A stretch of DNA of 64,000 nucleotides, taken from contig MOWL01000076.1 of the NCBI GenBank assembly GCA_002110485.1, forward strand, positions 61,411 through 125,410, given 5' to 3'. Below the pieces are notes generated by a model. The model was not told where the DNA came from, ran no database searches, and saw only the letters and a list, made by a program, of their open reading frames with translations. Below, one piece after another: positions 34,902-47,288 of this stretch. The stretch is from Emergomyces orientalis (Eukaryota; Ascomycota; Eurotiomycetes; Onygenales; Ajellomycetaceae). A program made the translations under genes and the position numbers. Each line of letters begins with the position of its first letter. Positions within the stretch are counted from its first letter, which is position 1.

Positions 34902-36413
34902 ATTTTCAGATGTTTTCTGAGATATCACACTCTTTTCATTTGATAAGATAGTGATTCTTTCTACTAATCTTTTATTTATTCAGAATTTTTTTGACTTTGT
35001 ATTCTTCTTCTTTGAGATTGACTTCTGTTTTGTAGAGTTTAGTGTTTTATGAAGCTTTTTCCAGTAATGAGACATGAAAAGTTGAGTGTATTCACATAAT
35101 TTTTAATAGTTAAAGTTTATAGTTAACAGATTCTGTTTTTTCTATAATTTTAAATAATTTCAACTTTTTATGATTCAATTTTTCATTTGATCTCTTGATT
35201 TTAATATTCTATTATAATAAGAACACTTTCTTCTCTTCTTTAAAATAAGATGTCTTCTGACATTTTCTGTTATAATAGTATTTCATTTGAATGTTCATAA
35301 ACTCAATTTCTTTTTACAGATAATTGTGCAGTTCTTTAAACTGTTCTGTTTTTAGTTCAGCTTCTTGTGTCTTTATCTCATTTGATAATTTTTCTTGTAG
35401 AATATTCAGTTCTCTATCATAGTTTGTGAAAAATGGTGTAAACCCTGTGATCACATTCTTTGAACTGTTATATGTTAATTGTGCCATGAGTAATAGTTCT
35501 ATTCAATTGCTTTGTTGATAATTGATATAACATTGTAAATATTGTTTAACTGTTTGATTTAACTGTTCTGTTTGTTCATCTGTTTACAGATAATAGACTG
35601 TTGAAAGCTTACTTTCAATCTCTATTTGTGTTGTCAAGGTTTGCCAGAATTTTGAAGCAAATCTTTGATTCTGATTGATGATGATTTCTTTTGGCATTTC
35701 ATAGTTAGCAAACACATTTTTGAGTACTATGTGTGCTGTTTCTGGTGCTGATGTAGCCTCTCTGTAAGATATAAAACAGGCATATTTTGTTAATCTATTG
35801 ATAACTGTGAGTATCAAATCATATGCTTCTTTGGTCTGTGATTTCTTTGATTTCAGTAGTTTGACTATGAAATTCATTGCAATTGATTTCCATGATTTTT
35901 GAGATGGTGATATTGACTGTAATTATTCATAAAGTGTGTGTCTTTTGAATTTTACTCTTCTGCAAGTTTCACACTTTTTAATGTAGTCTCAGATATCTGT
36001 TCACATTTCTGATCAGTAGTATATCTCTGTTATTCTTTCTGTTGTCTTCTCAACTTCAAAGTGCTCTGCAGTTATCATGTTATGTTCTTCTCTTAATACA
36101 TCTTGTCTCACTTCTTTAGGCACATATACTTGTTTGTTGTATATTGTCAGTCTGTCAATATTCAATATTCTATTGTTTATTTTTATTCATGAATTGCTTT
36201 TCATTGCTTTCTTAATTTTTTCCAGTGTTGATAATTGTTTTGTGATTGTGTATGTTGCTCTGATTGCTTGTGAATTAAAAATCATATTTTTTTTATCATT
36301 TATTTTGAAAAGTGCTTGTTTCTGCTTTTCTTTGATCATTAGATCTGATCTTCAGCTCAGTGTATCAGCTCAAATGTTTTCTTTCTCTTTGCAGTATTTG
36401 ATCTTGAAATTAT

Positions 36414-37113
36414 TGAAGTGGAATAAGGGGTTGTGCGCTTTTGGCGGCATGTGGGCAGGAGCAGCGGGATTGTAAGAAGGTTGGTAAGTTTGCTGTGTAT
36501 ACAATATTCTATTCAATGAGCTATTCAAATAGCAATACAAAAGAACATGTAGGAGATTCAAATATAGAAGAAGAACAAGCAATCAATCACATATTAAATC
36601 ACATAATCAAAAAGGAGCAATCTCACTGCTCTGCGTACAATCAATCTTTGCCGAATCCACACGTGTGTCAAAGAATAATGAGAATATGAGGCAGCCATGC
36701 CAAACAAATATATGAGACAGTCTCAGCGAAAAGTAATACTGTGGTGGAGAATCTCGGCGTGGTATTACTTTTCACTGAGACCGCCTCATATATTTGTTTG
36801 GCATGGCTGCCTCATATTCTCATTATCCTTTGACACACGTGTGGATTCGGCGAAGATTGATTGTACGCAGAGCAGTGAGATTGCTCCTTTTTGATTGTGT
36901 GATTTGATATGTGATTGATTGCTTGTTCTTCTTCTATATTTGAATCTCCTACGTGTTCTTTTGTATTGCTATTTGGATAGCTTGTTGAATAGAATATTGT
37001 ATACACGGCGAACTTACCAACCTCCTTACGATCCCGCTGCTCCTGCCCACGTGCCGCCAAAAGCGCACAACCCCTTATTCCACTTCAATACCACGCCGAG
37101 ATTCCCCACCACA
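36414..37113. repeat. LTR nested within an LTR (left)
   Basis: The outer solo LTR (36414-36739 + 37092-37113, minus orientation) has TTAT duplicated at 36410-36413 and 37114-37117. An inner LTR in opposite orientation (36740-37087) has ATAC at 36736-36739 and 37088-37091. Both are 348 bp and related to the Gypsy-1 LTR. The outer copy carries more CpG decay, so it is older, as nesting requires. Confidence 0.92.
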
Positions 37114-37685
37114 TTATAAGCTGCTAAAATTTCTGACTATCTTGCTTGTCTTTGTGTTAATTCTTTTGTAGTGATGAAGTATTGTAAGTTGTAATAATTC
37201 AATAATATTATAACTTGATGTCTTGCTTCTTTCAAGTATACTCTCCACTTCTTCAATGCTGTCACTATAGCTAACAATTCTTTGTCATGAACATCATAGT
37301 TCTGTTCTGCTGGTGTCATTGTTCTTGTGAAACAGACTATAAGTCTTGATTTTTCTTGCTCATCAGGTTGCTGTAGTCTTGCTTCTATGGCACAGTCTGA
37401 TGCATCTGTGTCAATAAAATTTGATTACTCTGGGTCAAAATGCTTTCTCATTTTCTCTTATTGAAATACTTCTTTTATTTTTTTGAAGACTCTTTGTTAT
37501 TTCTTCTCTTATATAAATGATGTATCTTTCTTGAAGAGCTTTGTCAGACATTATGCTATTTCTGAAAATCATTCAATATAGATTTGATAATAGTTTGCTA
37601 ATCTGTGGAAAGACTGTACTTCTGTGACATTTTTAGATGCAGATCAGTTCATTATAGCTTGTATCTTATCTGGATTCATTCATAT

Positions 37686-38033
37686 TGTGGTGGGGAATCT
37701 CGGCGTGGTATTACTTTTCGCCGAGACCGCCTCATATATTTGTTTGGCATGGCTGCCTCATATTCCCATTATTCTTTGACACACGTGTGGATTCGGCGAA
37801 GATTGATTGTACGCAGAGCAGTGAGATTGCTCCTTTTTGATTGTGTGATTTGATATGTGATTGATTGCTTGTTCTTCTTCTATATTTGAATCTCCTATGT
37901 GTTCTTTTGTATTGCTATTTGGATAGCTCGTTGAATAGAATATTGTATACACGGCGAACTTACCAACCTTCTTACGATCCTGCTGCTCCTGCCCACGTGC
38001 CGCCAAAAGCGCACAACCCCTTATTCCACTTCA
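37686..38033 (+). repeat. Solo LTR in Gypsy-2 RT (left)
   Basis: TGTGGTGGGG ... TTCCACTTCA, 348 bp, flanked by ATAT at 37682-37685 and 38034-38037. It interrupts the Gypsy-2 RT frame. Confidence 0.92.
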
Positions 38034-39359
38034 ATATTTCTTCTGTAGAGATAACATGTTCTAAAAATTTAACTTCTTTTTTGTAGAATTCATATTTCTC
38101 TGATTTCAAGAGCAGGTGATTTTCTTTTAGTTTTTATAAAACTTTCTTAACTTTTTCAGTATGATTGATTTTGTTTCTGTTGATGTATATCAGTATATCA
38201 TCTAGGTATACCACCACAAATTTGTCCAAATATTTGTATAGTACTTGATTGATCATTGCTTGAAAGGTTGCTGGTGTGTTGGTCAGTCTGAAAGACATGA
38301 TCAGATATTCAAATAGTTCAAATCTTGTTTTAAATATAGTTTTTCATTCTTCACCTTTCTTCATTTATACTAGGCTGTAAGCTTCCCTTAGATTCAATGC
38401 TGTGAATCAGATAACTTTTTGAAACCTATCTTATATTTTCTCAATGAGAGATAGCAAGTATTAATTCTTTATTATTATGCTGTTCAGTTGTCTGTAATTC
38501 ATGTATAATTGTAGACTGCCATCTTTCTTTGAGATGAATATCACTGAGTAATCTACTGATAATATAGATAAGTGTATGAATTCTTTGACTTTATTTTCAT
38601 TCAAATATTTCTGTAATTCAGATAATTCTTTCTCAGTCATTCTGTATATTACTGAGTAGACAGGCTTTTTTTTTTCTTATAATGATATCTCATGATTTCA
38701 TTCTCTGTGTTTCAGTAGACTTTGTGAAGATTCTTTTTCATTAAATATTTCTTGAAACTTTGAATACTTCTCTGATATTATTTTGTTCACAGTCTTTAGA
38801 TTTGTTGATTCTTTTGTCAGTTGATTTTTAGATTTTCTGACTTTCTTTATTACTTGAATCTGCTTGTTTATAGCTTGACTTCTGATCTTCTCTTTGCTGT
38901 GACTGCTAGACTTCAGAGTTTCTGATCTTGAAGAATATTCACATTTTGTTAGTTTTAATAGTCTCTCTCATCAGTTAATTTTCAGGTTATGCTTCTGTAA
39001 TCAAGAATATCTGAGTATCATGTCATATTCTTCAGTTCAAGTGATATTGAATATTATTTTTTCTTCATAATCTTCTATTTTCATTGTTATTATTATTATT
39101 ATTCTTCCATTATAGATATATGCAGTCAGAGACTATGATATCTACCTGAGACTCAAAGAGTCTCAGGATTTTTCTAACTTTAAAACTAATTAATATACAT
39201 TTTTTCTTCAAATAAATAGCACTTGCAATACTTGAATTCCAGCTCAGAATAGTCAGTAAATTGATTTTTCTTTTTTTATTATTTATTTATAAATATTTTT
39301 AAAGATTATTTATATTCTCTTTTTTTCGAGAAACCTCATCAAAAATTATTTTATTCTTT

Positions 39360-42351
39360 TACATCTAAATCGCGATCGCTTTCATACTGCAGAGGGTCTT
39401 GAAGGGCATCAGCTCGCTCACACACTCTCAAACACCATGGTTGAGGCTGTGAGCGCGAATGGTGGTGCAGGGAATGTGGGTGCGCGCGCGGCGCGACGCG
39501 TACCTGGAGCCGCGCAGGCAGGAGATGCAGCAACAAATGGTATGGCAGCAACACTGCGCATGATCACCGAGGCTCTTAGAGAGAGGGAGAAAGACAAGAA
39601 GATTAATAAGAAAGAATTACTGTATATTCAGAGAGCTCTGAAGGCAGTGAATGAGCTCAAGGAGAACCTGCTTGACAATATGTTAAAGAAGCTAGAGAAT
39701 GCTACAAGCACATCACAGCAAAATGAAAGATGCAACATGCTGGACAGTGAGACCTCATGGGCGCGCATAGCAGCCAATGGAGAGCCGCCAGCAAAGATAG
39801 TAACCGGGCGTGCATTGAGAGAGGTGGTGATATCTCACCACAACTGTGACACACTGCCAGTGGAGGAACGCACCCCAGAGGCCATTGTGAGAAAGGTAAA
39901 TGGGACCATCAAAGATGTGATCACTGGCACCATAGTTGCAGCAAGATACATGTCTAGTGGTGATCTGATCCTGGTCGCAGACAACCCCAGCACGAAGGCC
40001 GAGCTGACAAAAAGTAATGAATGAGTGGAGAAATGGGGCAACAAGGCACACATGAGAAAGAAGATGTATGCAGTATTGATTAAGAGTGCATCTATCAGTG
40101 TCATTAGCTGGGTTAGCTCAGATAAAGCAGTGAAGAATGTCTACAAGCAGAACTCATCTCTCAGATGCAGAGTACTCATCCACAGGGTCACAAAGCGGCT
40201 AGCTAAACAGCAGCGGCCTCATGGAAGCATTATCCTACATGTAGCCACACCGCAGCAGGCAAACACGCTTGTGGAGAATGGCATCATTCTGGGGAATGAA
40301 TTCTGCATGGTTGAAATCTTCCACAGGGAGGCTCAGGTCACCTGATGCTACAGCTGCCAGCAATATGGACACATAGCCAGATTCTGCCGCAAGGGTGATA
40401 TCTGTGGGCACTGTGCAGCAGAGGGACACACGGACAAGACCTGCCCCGCAGCACTGGAAGGAAAGAAGGCAGTCTGCTGTAACTGTGAAGGAGATCACCC
40501 AGCATGGTCTGCAAGATGCTCTGAACAACAGACTGCAGTTTCACTGGCCAAGGAGGCTCTCAAGAACCAGCCAAGGTGCTTTGTGGTGCAAACACCAGAT
40601 GAGGAGGGTTGGATCACCCCCAGAAAGCATAGCAGAATCACAGGAGAGGACCCTCTGATTGTTCAGCACAAGGTCGGCAGACTCATGAATGTGGCAAGAG
40701 CTGGCGCGCAGCAATGGGGCTCGCTCAGTGACTATGCATGCCCAGCGCGACCAGACTCCACGCAGGACCAAGACATGGGTGAACCATGAGTGAGCAAGTC
40801 CATATACTACAATACAATGTGCATAACTCAAACAAGGTGATGAACACATTACTGGCCAAGCCTGAAACAGCATTAAACTACAACATCATCGCACTGCAGG
40901 AACCATGGATGCAGAGGGAATCTGGAAGGGGTACAACATGCCCGGCCAACTGTGGATTCTGGCAGGCAGGCATGCAGATCAAGGAGGCCAGGGTGGGCTT
41001 CCTCATCAACAAAAGACTGAAGGCAACAGCATGGGATGTCAGGGTCATTACAGAATCCATGGCATTGCTCACTGTGAACACGGTAAGAGGACCACTACTA
41101 ATGCTCAATGTCTACGCTGCTCCACCAGGCAGCTACACAACTGTGCCAGAGAGTTCCCCCATCCTTGAGCTACAAGCGGTGGTGGAGGAGGCCGAGGCCT
41201 CGCTACCAGCGCGAACTCAGGGGCGATGTGCGCAACAGGCGCAAGACCCAGACACAAGTGCGCTACGAGCGCGAGATCAGGGTGCAGACGCGCAACAAGC
41301 GCAAAGTCAGGGTGCGGAAGCGCGGCAGGCGGAGGTAGTGGTGCTGGGAGACTTCAATGTGCATCACTCAAAGTGGGGAGGTGAGCGAGTGAGACAGGAC
41401 TTTGACCTGGCATGGGAGCTCATAGCACAGGTGGATGCTCTCGGACTGCAGCTGGCAACACCACGGGGAGAGATTACATGGCAGGACCACAGAAGCACTG
41501 GCACCACCTTGGACCTAATCTTTCTCTCAGAGAACCTGAGTGCAGGGGTACTGGAATGCCGGGTCGCACACGAGGCGGATATGGCATCAGATCATCTACC
41601 AGTGGTCACTAAGTTGGCCATCGACATACCTGTGGTACTAAGGGAAAAACGCAACTGGCAGCAAGTGAATATACAGCAGCTGCAAAAGGACTGCCAAGAG
41701 CTACAATGTTGCAACAGCTTTGGCTCAACAGCAGAGATTGATTGCTATGCAAACTATCTAAGTGAATTCATCAATGAGCTAGCAGAGAAACATGCTAAAC
41801 ACGCGCGCATCTGCAAGCAGAGTCGCTCGTGGTGGTCCAACAGAGTGACGCAAGCAGTGAGTGAGTACAAGAGAACCATGAGAGATGCAGACAGCACTGA
41901 GAAGGAAAGAAGACATGCTCACAACAGGTGAAACAAGGAAATAAAGCTGGCCAAGACTGCCAGCTTCCGCGATCTAATGAACAGTGCTGGCACGGATCCT
42001 AAACTGCTCTGGAAGCTGGCAAAGTGGGGTCGCACACACACCAACGAGACCAAGTAACCGGCAAGACTGCCACCGCTTAGGGGAATGCCAGAGGCCTTGG
42101 GTGTAACCAAGGTGCGAGCCACTGCATTCCAGGACAAGGCTGAACTACTACGGGCGCGGTTCTTCTCAGAGCCTTTGGCGGCAAGGGAAGATGACATGAA
42201 CGTGGGAACACAGCCGCAGAGTGTGACTGACATGATAGTGCTCACAGAGGAGGCCATGGCAGCGCTGATTGCTAGGCTTCCAAACGACAAGGCCCCGGGT
42301 ACCAACGGCATCCCCAACCGCTTCCTCAAAATGCTAGGCTCAAGGTTCATC
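39360..42351 (+). mobile_element. LINE-A (left copy), 3' truncated
   Basis: GC-richer than its surroundings; the 5' limit near 39360 is set by composition. ORF1 (ATG 39437) runs to about 40789 and has TGA at 40022-40024 and 40343-40345, with zinc knuckles CYSCQQYGHIARFC, CGHCAAEGHTDKTC and CCNCEGDHPAWSARC. ORF2 starts at ATG 40786 with an endonuclease (LQYNVHNSNKV, LQEPWMQ, VVLGDFNVHHSKWGG, LDLIFLS, ASDHLPV); TGA 41929-41931 lies at a usual Trp position. TAA 42055-42057 is specific to the left copy (CAA on the right). RT is cut at 42350 after APGTNGIPNRFLKML. Layout resembles fungal Tad-like LINEs. Confidence 0.88.
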
Positions 42352-45300
42352 TTTAGAATTACTTCTATATTCATTTGACTATTATGAATTTCATTTTTTT
42401 GAATTCTTTTCAAAGCTGCTTGACTATCTGAAAAAATCCATGCTTCTTTCATATCTTTTCTTTTTGAAGCTTTTATTTCTATCAGTTTAAAAGCTTTCAT
42501 AATAGCATATAATTCAGCATCAAATACTTCACATTCATTTCCAATATTCCATGAATCTGATGTATATTTGTAATTATCTTCTGTATATGCTATTCCAGCT
42601 CCTAGGCCTTTATTTTCATTCATTGAACCATCTGAATAGATTAGAATTGACTTTTTAAAATCAATTTTCTCTATTATTCTTCTATGATTCTCAGCTTCTT
42701 CTGGTTTTGATAATGCGCTTATTTCAATTGAAATCATTGAGCCTAGTTTTTCTTTCCATGGATATAGCTTTTTGTGTTCAATCTTTTCAATATTTAATGA
42801 GGAGAACTCATTTTTAATCATTGAGCATACTCTATATAGTTGAGAAGGGATTTTTTTTCTATTTCTCTCATTTTCTTGATTTTCTTGACTTTCATTCCAA
42901 TCTAGATATCTATTCCAATCTAAGTCATTTCCAGATTGAATTGGAGGATAAGATGTAGATATTCTTTTTCTAATTGAATGAATATCTGGCATTTTCATGA
43001 TTCTCAGTGCATAATTCTTGCATATCTTCTCAAATCTTATTTCAGGAGGTGATATAGAAGCTTCTATTTCCATAGCTCTACATGGAGAGGTTTTGAAAGC
43101 TCCCAGAATTCTTCTTAAAGCTGTATTCTGCAATTTTTGAAACTTATCTATGAAGTGTTTCTGGTTCTTCCACCATATCTGAACACCATAATCAGAAATA
43201 GATGCTATACATGCAATGTATAGCTGTCTCATAGCTTGAAATGATAAACCCCTTTCAGTATTAGAAAGTTGTATTATACTATTTAAAACTCTTTCAGCTT
43301 GAGCCATTCTTTTTTGAATATGAGATTTAAAATTGAGTTTTGAATCCAGCCAGATTCCTAGCCATCTTACAACTGATTTAGGCTTTATTTCTTGATTTAA
43401 TAGATTTAAACTTATTTCCTTTTCATATCTTTTTGGAAAAAAGTGAATTAATTCAGTTTTTTCCATATCAAATTGAATTAGGTTTAAATCTCCTCTATTA
43501 AATATCTCTTGCGCAGCTTTTTCAATATTTTCACAATTTTCTTTTATTGTTCTTGAGCTGAAAATCAGACCTATATCATCAACATAGCTAGGAGATCTCA
43601 CTATCTCCATTTCTCTATCTTTGAATAGATTTTTTGTATATATAGCAAATAGAATTGGTGAGACTGGAGACCCCTGAGGAACTCCTATTTCAATTTCAGT
43701 AATATCTTGCTTTAATGAGTCAAAAAGTAGTTGAATATATCTTTTTGACATAAAACATATAACCCACTTTATTAATGCTTTTGGTAGTTTCATCTCTTGA
43801 AGAATAATTATTAGCTTATTCTTTGAAACATGATCAAAAGCACCTTTTATATCAATAAAAGCAGCTGTTGTAACTAAGCCTTCATTTTTTGCCATTTGAA
43901 TATCATGAATTATTGATAAAACTGTATCTATTGCAGAATTCTGTTTTCTGCCACCCATTTGATCATTATATAATAAATCAGTGATTGAGCCTAGATATGA
44001 TAATCTTGTTGCTATTATTTTTTCAAGAATTTTTCCCAAGCAATTCAAAAGTGATATAATTCTATAAGACTTTGGCATAGTAGCTTTTCTATTTGGTTTT
44101 GCAAGAACTATACCAGTTGCTTGTCTCCAGCATTCAGGGTGATACCCATTCTTCATTAGTTGAGAGAATAATTCAAATAATTCATTTTTCAGAGAATGAA
44201 AGACTTTTTGAATGATTAAATGATTTATAGTATCAGGTCCTGCAGCTGTTTTTGTAGAACTTGTAAAAACAGCAGTTTCAAGTTCATTTCTAGATAGATC
44301 TGGCCAAGCCCATCTTGAATCTTCAATATATTCACATATTGAACTATATTGTTCAGATTGAGGTGGTTTTTGAAATAGAATTTTCATAAAAGCCTGACAT
44401 TTTTGTTCAAAAGAATGAGCAATATATTCCTCATTTTCTATTTTATATTTTAGAGATGGAAGCTTTGCAACAGATTTAGACTTTGTATATTTAAAAGCTT
44501 TAAATATTTCTTTTCCCTGTGCATTCTCAAGAAATTTATTCCAGCAGCTAGTTTTAGCTTTTTTAATTAATGTGAAATATTCATTTCTTATTCTTTTATA
44601 TTCTTCATAAGATATGATATTCTCTTTCCATTCTTTTTTTATTTTTGCTAGATTTTTTCTTTTTTCTGTTATTTCTTCTGACCACCAAGGTTTTGAGAAT
44701 TCTGAGAGCTTTTTCTTTGGTATAAAGTTTTTAATGCTTTCTAATATAATTTCAGTTATTATATTAGTTCTACTTTCTAGCATTATATCTGTTATTATTG
44801 TCTTTTCATTCCAATTTGATAATTCTTCTTTTTTTTCAAATTTTAAATCTTCAATTCTCTTATTGATTTCAGACCATTCAGCTTTTTCAAAATTATATTG
44901 ATTTGATAGTAGAGGATTCTCACATGTTTCCTTTTCATCAATTTCAATATTAAATTGAATAACTTCATGAGCAGATCCTGATGTTTCTTCTGAATTAATA
45001 AACCAATTATAGACCTTGTTTTCAATCAAATTTTTTGATAGAAAGGTTAAGTCTATGATTGATTTCTTCATTAAGTTGTTTCTAAAGAAGGTCTGTCTAT
45101 CAATTTCATTTATAATATCTAATTCATGTTGTAGAGCCCACTCTACTATTTTCTCTGATCTTATTGAATAATCACATTCAGAATTCCACCATATATGATG
45201 TGCATTGAAATCACCACATATAATAGCATTTTTTTCTGGACTTAAATTCAGCAGTTCTCTGTCAACTGTCCATGAATTATCATTTACCTTCAGTGATTTT

Positions 45301-45698
45301 TCATTATAAATATTTATCAATTGAATACTGTCAAATTGATTTCTTGTATCTATAATATCTCCAACTAGAATATCAGAATTAGATATATAATTACTTTTTA
45401 TATTGAATTGAAATCTTGATCTTTTTCTTGCATATATCACAACTCTTGCTTTTACATCTGATTTCTCTGGTAAAAAGCAGTGATAGCTTGAATGAGAAAT
45501 TATAAATTGTTGTTCTATATCAAAATTTGGCTCTTGTAATAGAATGAAGTCAGTTTGCTCTTCAAAGCCTATCTGTAAGCATGAATAGATAGCATCTTTA
45601 TTTCTATCAACATTGTTTTGAATAAAAGTTATTTTTGAAGCATTTTTGATAGTTTTTTTCTTCTTTTTATTATTGTTTTGTGTAGTAAACATGTACAA
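42349..45698 (-). CDS. LINE-B ORF2: endonuclease-RT-RNase H (truncated, chimeric end)
   Basis: ATG 45698. An endonuclease of the exonuclease-endonuclease-phosphatase fold has FIQNNVDRNKDAI, LLQEPNFD, ICGDFNAHHIWW, LTFLSKNL and SGSAHEV. The RT has MPKSYRIISLLNCLGKILEKI, NDQMGGRKQNSAID, FIDIKGAFDHV, GVPQGSPVSPILFAIY and the catalytic YVDDIGL. RNase H starts with ILIYSDGSMNENKG and reaches IFSDSQAALKRIQ. No premature stop occurs. From 42349 down, the frame continues by chance through antisense LINE-A to 41919, so the last 140 or so residues are not native. Intact family members nick the target and prime reverse transcription there. RNase H is incomplete here. Confidence 0.88.
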
Positions 45699-45725
45699 AA
45701 GGAATAAATTGAAGCTGTGTTTCTT

Positions 45726-47288
45726 TTATTCTGAATCAGGTAATAGATTATATCTATTATCTGTATTCAGAGCTGGAACTTCTACTGCTTTCATAGAAAT
45801 GAGATTTTCTTTATCTTTTCTCATTTTTATAGGTGTAACAGGGTTTAAGATCTGTCTATTTTTTGAAAAAGAATTTGACTCAGAAGAAATAGACATTTGA
45901 GAATTTCTTCTTTTTGTAGTTTTATCTATTTTCTCTGTATTTTGAGTTTCTTTTCTCCATTTCACATCTTTATTGAAAGACTTTTTCTTGAAAATGAAAA
46001 TACAATCTTTTGAAATAGATGTGTGCTTTTCATAGCAATTACTGCATTTGATTTCAGTGTGATTGCAGATTTCATCTATTTTTCTACATGTGTTGCAAGA
46101 ATGTTCATTTGTTTTGTGATCTAAAGCACAAAACTGACATTTAGAATTTCTTTTACAAGTATTTGCAAAGTGTCCATGTTTCTGACAGTTTGAGCATTGA
46201 ATTTGAGATTTAATATTCTCTCTTGAATCTTTGAATTCAAATACTTTCATTTTCAATCCTGCAATTACAATATACTGTCGTTTTGACTGTTCTATTGTAT
46301 TTGTAGTAATTAAAACTGAAGCATTTTGATTTCTTTGTCTTTGCTCATAAGAATTGAGCCAAATTGGGGTTTTTTTCAAAGAAATTGAATTATATATTTC
46401 AATTTCTTCTTTCAAATTTATCATGCCTTCTTCATGATCAAAGATTTCAACTGGAATATCATGTAATACAAATTTTCCCCATTTCTCATCTTTTTCACAT
46501 GAAACTTCAATAGAGAGAGCTTTTTGAACTATCTCTTTCCAGCAGTTTTCATTTTGAATTAGATATTCAGAGCTGAAATCTGGCATAGCAGTAATTACAA
46601 TTGAATTTCCCAGAAAAGAGGTTTCAATTGATGAGATAACTGGCTTGAATTCTTCATTTTGAGTTTCAAAATGAAAGTTTTGATTGATTTTGTTTCTAAG
46701 TTCAAAAATGAACTTAGAATCATTTAGAATAGATTTTTCAAAGATAGCTCTATCACTAACTTTTAAAATCAGTCTCTGTTTTTTTGATTCAAGAAATTTA
46801 ATCTCTTTTTGAGCTTTTCTTTGTTCTTTTTTCTCAACTAATGAGAAAATTTTTTCTGCTTTTTTCAGCTGTTTTTCTTTTTCAATATTTTGTGAGCTAT
46901 TGAGAGCTTGAGTATAGGTTTTTGTCTCATTTTCAGTGTTTTCTTTTGAAAGAGATTCAGAAGAGATTTTTTGAGATACAGATTTTTCAGTTTTTTTCAA
47001 AACTATCTTCAGATTTGAAGAAATATTAAGTTTAAACTTAATAATTTCATTCAGTTGTCTTGCTTGTGAATGCAGAATAAGAAGAATTTCTTCATTTTCT
47101 TCATACATGCACTGTTTATATAGCTCATCAGCTATTTTTTGTAGATTTTTCACTTCATCTATTTTGTGTCTGTCTATTTCTTCTTTTTTTCTTTTCTTCA
47201 AAATCTCAATTTCAGAAACAGTTTCTATGAAATTATTTCTATTTTTGCATGGAGTCATCATGTTCACAGATTGAGGTGAGTTATTCAT
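45726..47288 (-). CDS. LINE-B ORF1: gag-like RNA-binding protein
   Basis: Intact, 520 aa, ATG 47288, ending 27 bp before the ORF2 start. The N-terminal half is Lys/Glu-rich helical (KKRKKEEIDRHKIDEVKN, EKKEQRKAQKEIKFLESKKQR), followed by a fold with KVSDRAIFEKS and FLGNSIVITAMP. The C-terminal half has Cys knuckles: CSNCQKHGHFANTC, CQFCALDHKTNEHSC and CSNCYEKHTSISKDC. ORF1 of this type coats element RNA and acts as a nucleic-acid chaperone. Its integrity, in a nest of decayed elements, suggests recent activity or escape from the local mutation process. Confidence 0.88.
   Translation of the reverse strand: MNNSPQSVNMMTPCKNRNNFIETVSEIEILKKRKKEEIDRHKIDEVKNLQKIADELYKQCMYEENEEILLILHSQARQLNEIIKFKLNISSNLKIVLKKTEKSVSQKISSESLSKENTENETKTYTQALNSSQNIEKEKQLKKAEKIFSLVEKKEQRKAQKEIKFLESKKQRLILKVSDRAIFEKSILNDSKFIFELRNKINQNFHFETQNEEFKPVISSIETSFLGNSIVITAMPDFSSEYLIQNENCWKEIVQKALSIEVSCEKDEKWGKFVLHDIPVEIFDHEEGMINLKEEIEIYNSISLKKTPIWLNSYEQRQRNQNASVLITTNTIEQSKRQYIVIAGLKMKVFEFKDSRENIKSQIQCSNCQKHGHFANTCKRNSKCQFCALDHKTNEHSCNTCRKIDEICNHTEIKCSNCYEKHTSISKDCIFIFKKKSFNKDVKWRKETQNTEKIDKTTKRRNSQMSISSESNSFSKNRQILNPVTPIKMRKDKENLISMKAVEVPALNTDNRYNLLPDSE

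Larger units (their letters stand above)
33249..39359 (-). mobile_element. Gypsy-2 (left copy): decayed Ty3/Gypsy element
   Basis: AT-rich and full of stops, but ordered domains are visible on the minus strand: RT (about 38650-38040, VVVYLDDILIYI), RNase H (about 37450-37120, QNYDVHDKELLAIV), integrase (about 36200-35200, MNFIVKLLK, TKYACFI, FWQTL) and a chromodomain (about 35050-34840). The gag end is absent; the element stops where LINE-A begins near 39360. RT is split by a solo LTR at 37686-38033, and the RNase H to integrase linker by a nested LTR pair. Stops sit at Trp, Gln and Arg positions. Immobile. Confidence 0.8.
33249..43660. repeat. Left arm of large inverted duplication
   Basis: Reverse complement of the right arm with coordinates summing to about 95436 (33249-42351 with 53085-62186). 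A second block, 42349-43660 with 48581-49892, sums to about 92240. The shift reflects about 3.2 kb missing from the left arm at 42350. Inside the arms the translated frames are identical apart from a few transitions, and at least two 1-bp indels exist. Confidence 0.95.

Noticed and set aside
39351..39554. Short frames opposite LINE-A ORF1 and ORF2 (for example 40235-40528, 40541-40873)
   Set aside because: Antisense shadows of a clear LINE coding region, duplicated in the other arm.
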